This document shows positions 60,825 to 64,000 of a stretch of 64,000 bases of DNA, piece by piece. The stretch covers positions 1 to 64,000 of the forward strand of contig SNVD02008113.1 of NCBI GenBank assembly GCA_013180625.2, written 5' to 3'. The stretch's first letter is position 1, and every line of letters starts with the position of its first letter. The notes under the pieces are model-generated. The model made no database searches. It saw only the letters and a program-made list of their open reading frames with translations, and was not told where the DNA came from. The stretch comes from Boswellia sacra (taxonomy: Eukaryota > Streptophyta > Magnoliopsida > Sapindales > Burseraceae). The translations under genes were made by a program, and so were the position numbers.

Positions 60825-61130
60825 GTCTATGCAACTCTCTAACTATGTATGAAGAAGAGAACAAGAGATGTGGTATTTATGGAGTGCAAAAAGGTATGCT
60901 AATGATGACATCCAAATAGGTAGCTCGGCTGCTTGTTGAAAAGTTTGACAATTATGCATAGAAATTCAAAAAAGACGATGAAATAAGACACCATAAGTCA
61001 AACAAAAGATACAAATTCAAAAATGACAGCTATGATGCATTAAAATTAAAAAATGATGGCACGCATGCATATGTACAGGTAGTTGTGACTGTGGCTCACA
61101 TCTTCCTCTGGTTTTACGTCCAGAAACGGC

Positions 61131-61690
61131 TTAAACACCTTCTATGAGTTACGGATATGCTTCCCATCCAGTTTTCTTATAAATTGGCAAACAGAGTCGT
61201 TTTGAGTCAGATTCCCAAGACTATAGCGTTCCTGCTCATCTCGAAATTGTGTCCACAAATTAAAAATTTCACGCTGCACAAGTCCACAAGAATGCGTCTC
61301 ACGAGTCACTCAGATATCATCCAAGGACTCCTTACTCAGTCCATCCTTGATGAACTGTAGTTTATCCTCTAGATTATTAGACAAATATCCCAAGGAGCGG
61401 CAACGCTGGTTACAAGTCCATCTTGCACATTTGGGACAAACTTGTAACCTTTTTGCTCTTCGCTTTTTGGCGTAAGAGCTTTTTCCCATACATGGCATGT
61501 GAGAAACAAGATTATCTGAAAATTTTTAAGAAAATTGAACCTTGGCTTCAATTAACCATCTTACTTCGATAGGCATACCCTTCTACATCAACATCCTTAC
61601 TTTTTCTGCGCGAGCTTTGTAAATTTTAAGCAAATCATTTGGAGGAAGAGAGGGAAAATGTTTGTGTAGATTTGAAAGAATGGTGTCCAT
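61131..61690 (-). pseudogene. Second copy of the zinc-finger accessory gene, decayed
   Basis: Starts MDTILSNLHKHFPS as in the copy at 42529 and keeps the basic stretch and Cys cluster (KKRRAKR, CPKCARWTCNQRC). It has in-frame stops near 61590 (after MLM), 61529 and 61310. It lies between the integrase gene and LOG, which fixes the ancestral gene order as pol, zinc finger, LOG, 3' LTR. Confidence 0.75.
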
Positions 61691-61849
61691 GTGAAAATGC
61701 AAGAAAAGAAAAGAAAATGAATGCAAGGTGAGCAACAGTTTTTAGGGAACTGAAAAACCGACTTTAATAGTCACGGAGTACCGTATCCACCACTTGACCG
61801 GAAAAATCAATCCTTAAAAAGGATCGATTAAAGCAATGGACTCTTCGTT

Positions 61850-64000
61850 TTAGTCAAAATTTTCAAAGAATGGTTTTAACCATTGTCCATTAACTTTAAA
61901 CACATTACCATTCTTTGGGTTCTTAATTTCAACTGCTCCATGAGAGAATACATTTTTAACAATGAAAGGCCCAGTCCAACGAGACCGAAGTTTACCGGGA
62001 AACAAATGCAATCTTGAATCATACAAAAGAACTTTTTGTGAAGGTTCTAAAGATTTTCTAACAATAGATTTGTCATGAAAAACCTTCATTTTTTCTTTGT
62101 AGATTTTAGAATTTCCATAAGCCTCATTCCTGATTTCTTCATGTTCACTCAGTTGGAGTTTACGTAACTTGCAAGCATCATTCAAGTTTGTGTTAAATGT
62201 TTTAATGGCCCAATAAGCTTTATGTTCAATTTTCACAGGCAAGTGAAAAGGTTTTTCATAAACTAATCTATAAGGAGACATTTCCAATGATGTTTTGAAA
62301 GCAGTTCGGTAAGCACAAAGTGCATCATTAAGTCTTAAAGACCAATCTTTACGATTTGGGTTAACCGTTTTTTGTAAGATATGTTTTATCTCCCTATTAG
62401 CTAATTCAACTTGTCCACTTGTTTGTGGGTGATAAGGTGTAGAAATTTTATGGGTTATTCCATATTTCTTTATTAAAGTTTCAAATGGTTTGTTACAAAA
62501 ATGTGTACCCCAATCACTAATAATGGCTCGAGGAATTCCAAATCTACTCAAGATATTCACTTTCAAGAATTTGACAACTGTTTTGTGATCATTATTTCGA
62601 CATGGAATTGCCTCGACCCATTTTGAAACATAGTCTACTGCAACAAGGATGTACACGAAACCAAATGACGGTGGAAAGGGTCCCATAAAATCAATACCCC
62701 AACAATCAAAGATTTCAACACCCAGAATGGGATTCAAAGGCATCATGTTTCTTTTTGAAATGGATCCCAATTTTTGACAATTTTCACACGTTTTGCAAAA
62801 TGCATGTGCATCTTTAAATAAGGTGGGCCAATAAAATCCATATTGTAAGATTTTAGCAACTGTTTTTCTAGATGAAAAATGTCCTCCACATGCTTCAGAA
62901 TGACAAAAGTTAATGACACTACTTACCTCATTGTCGGGTATGCATCTTCTTATTATTTGGTCTGGACAATATTTGAACAGATATGGATCATCCTAATAAA
63001 AATTTTTCACCTCGATCAATAACTTTCTTTTGTCTTGAGCATTCCAATGAGGTGGCATTTTTCCTGTTGCAAGAAAATTTACAATGTTAGCAAACCAAGG
63101 TATAGTAGCAACAGAAAATAAAAATTCATCAGGAAAAGAATCATTGATAGGTGAAGTTTCAATTAATGTCTCTTTCGTTAATCTTGAGAGATAATCTGCA
63201 ACGAAATTTTCGGCTCCTTTTTTATCCTTTATTGTGATGTTGAATTCTTGGAGCAATAAGATCCACCGTATCAATGTAGGTTTTACATCCTGTTTAGACA
63301 TTAAATATCTCACAGCTGCATGGTCAGTGTAAACAATTATTGGAGAACCAATTAAATAGGATCGAAATTTGTCCAATGTAAATACTACTGCAAGTAGTTC
63401 TTTTTCAGTTGTTGTATAATTCATTTGTGCATCATTTAAAGTCCTACTTGTATAGTATATCGCATAAGGCTTACCTTATTTTCTTTGTCCTAAGACAACA
63501 CCAACGGCATAGTCGCTTGCATCACACATCAATTCAAAAGGCAAGGACCAATCAGGAGATTGCATAATTGGAGCAGTTGTTAAAAGTCCAATTAATGTAT
63601 CAAAGGCATTTTGACATTCTTGAGTCCATTCAAAGGAAATATCTTTTATTAAGAGGTTATAAAGAGGTTTAGATATAGCACTGAAATTTCTTATGAACCT
63701 CCTATAAAATCCAGCATGCCCTAAGAATGAACAAACCTCCTTGACTGTTTTTGGTGGAGGCAAATGGGAAATTAATTCCACTTTTGCTTTGTCCACTTCA
63801 ATTCCTTTAGAAGACACTACATGACCTAAGACAACTCTTGAAGTGACCATATAATGACATTTTTCCCAATTCAAACTAAGACCTTTTTCTACACACCTTT
63901 TTAGGACTTTTTCTAAGTTTTCAAGACAATTGTCAAAAGAGTTTCAAAAGACAGTTAAATCATCCATAAAAACTTCTAAACAATGCTCAATCATGTCACT
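61850..64000 (-). pseudogene. Pol of an Athila/Tat-like Ty3 element: RT end, RNase H, integrase (runs off the window)
   Basis: One frame reads from the window edge leftwards. The RT catalytic stretch FMDD lies near 63965. The thumb region FLGHAGFYRRFIRNFSAISK, RNase H (CDASDYAVGVVLGQRK, then [12 protein letters not shown] and [10 protein letters not shown]), the H2C2 finger with [10 protein letters not shown], and the integrase core follow. The integrase core has [18 protein letters not shown] and [13 protein letters not shown], ending [12 protein letters not shown]. Three stops interrupt it: TGA at 63944-63946, TAA at 63476-63478, and TAG at 62993-62995, where neighbouring sequence suggests a former Trp. 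There is no chromodomain, in keeping with Athila/Tat. It is followed by the two accessory genes, not directly by the LTR. Confidence 0.9.

Overview
This is nuclear DNA of a flowering plant, most likely a eudicot. The evidence is multi-exon genes with GT/AG introns, a cysteine-rich receptor-like kinase (CRK) cluster, MATE and cellulose synthase relics, AT-rich intergenic DNA, and plant-type LTR retrotransposons (an Athila/Tat-like group with the TGGCGCCGTTGCCGGGGA primer site, and a chromovirus with a TGGTATCAGAGC primer site). The genus cannot be fixed from the sequence; a woody eudicot such as Citrus would fit. Only one host gene looks intact, a CRK at 17733-20705. Most of the rest is mobile DNA and the genes it has broken.

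Layout. 1-3704: the 5' part (LTR, primer site, gag, protease) of an Athila/Tat-like element on the minus strand, inserted in a Ty1/copia relic (3705-4800). 5389-9752: a MATE transporter pseudogene (minus) split by a non-autonomous Mutator-like element (5488-7696) with a perfect 9-bp target duplication inside the exon. 10288-10567: an orphan exon of a pollen Ole e 1-like gene. 15028-15540: two tRNA-derived SINE-like units and a 49-bp tandem repeat. 16430-38284: a tandemly duplicated CRK cluster. CRK copy 1 is intact except for a stop 8 codons early. CRK copy 2 has a 457-bp transposon in its signal-peptide exon. Degenerate kinase exons lie between copies. Copy 1 also carries a complete Ty3/gypsy chromovirus (21522-27220) and a complete non-autonomous hAT element (29510-31585); both empty sites survive in copy 2.

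38285-46196 is the most interesting part. It is an LTR element on the minus strand with a full gag (43090-44583) and no pol. Downstream it carries two open accessory genes: a small basic zinc-finger protein resembling the carlavirus-type cysteine-rich nucleic-acid-binding proteins (41969-42529), and an intronless 216-codon LOG cytokinin-activating phosphoribohydrolase (41012-41662). A related element at the right end (57454-64000) has the same two genes, now decayed, placed between its integrase gene and its 3' LTR. This is where other plant retroelements carry env-like or additional ORFs. The pair is therefore a shared module of this retrotransposon family and not a chance insertion near it. 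A cytokinin activator next to a virus-type nucleic-acid-binding protein suggests an element that alters the growth or defence state of host cells; that reading is inference.

46197-53903: a truncated LTR, CACTA-like termini and AT-rich DNA with no recognised gene. 53904-55317: a solo LTR of the same family as the one at 2281, with a perfect TCTGT target duplication. 55558-56212: a cellulose synthase pseudogene. 56433-58823: a gag relic leading into an LTR that also serves as the 3' LTR of the element to its right, a tandem or recombinant arrangement.
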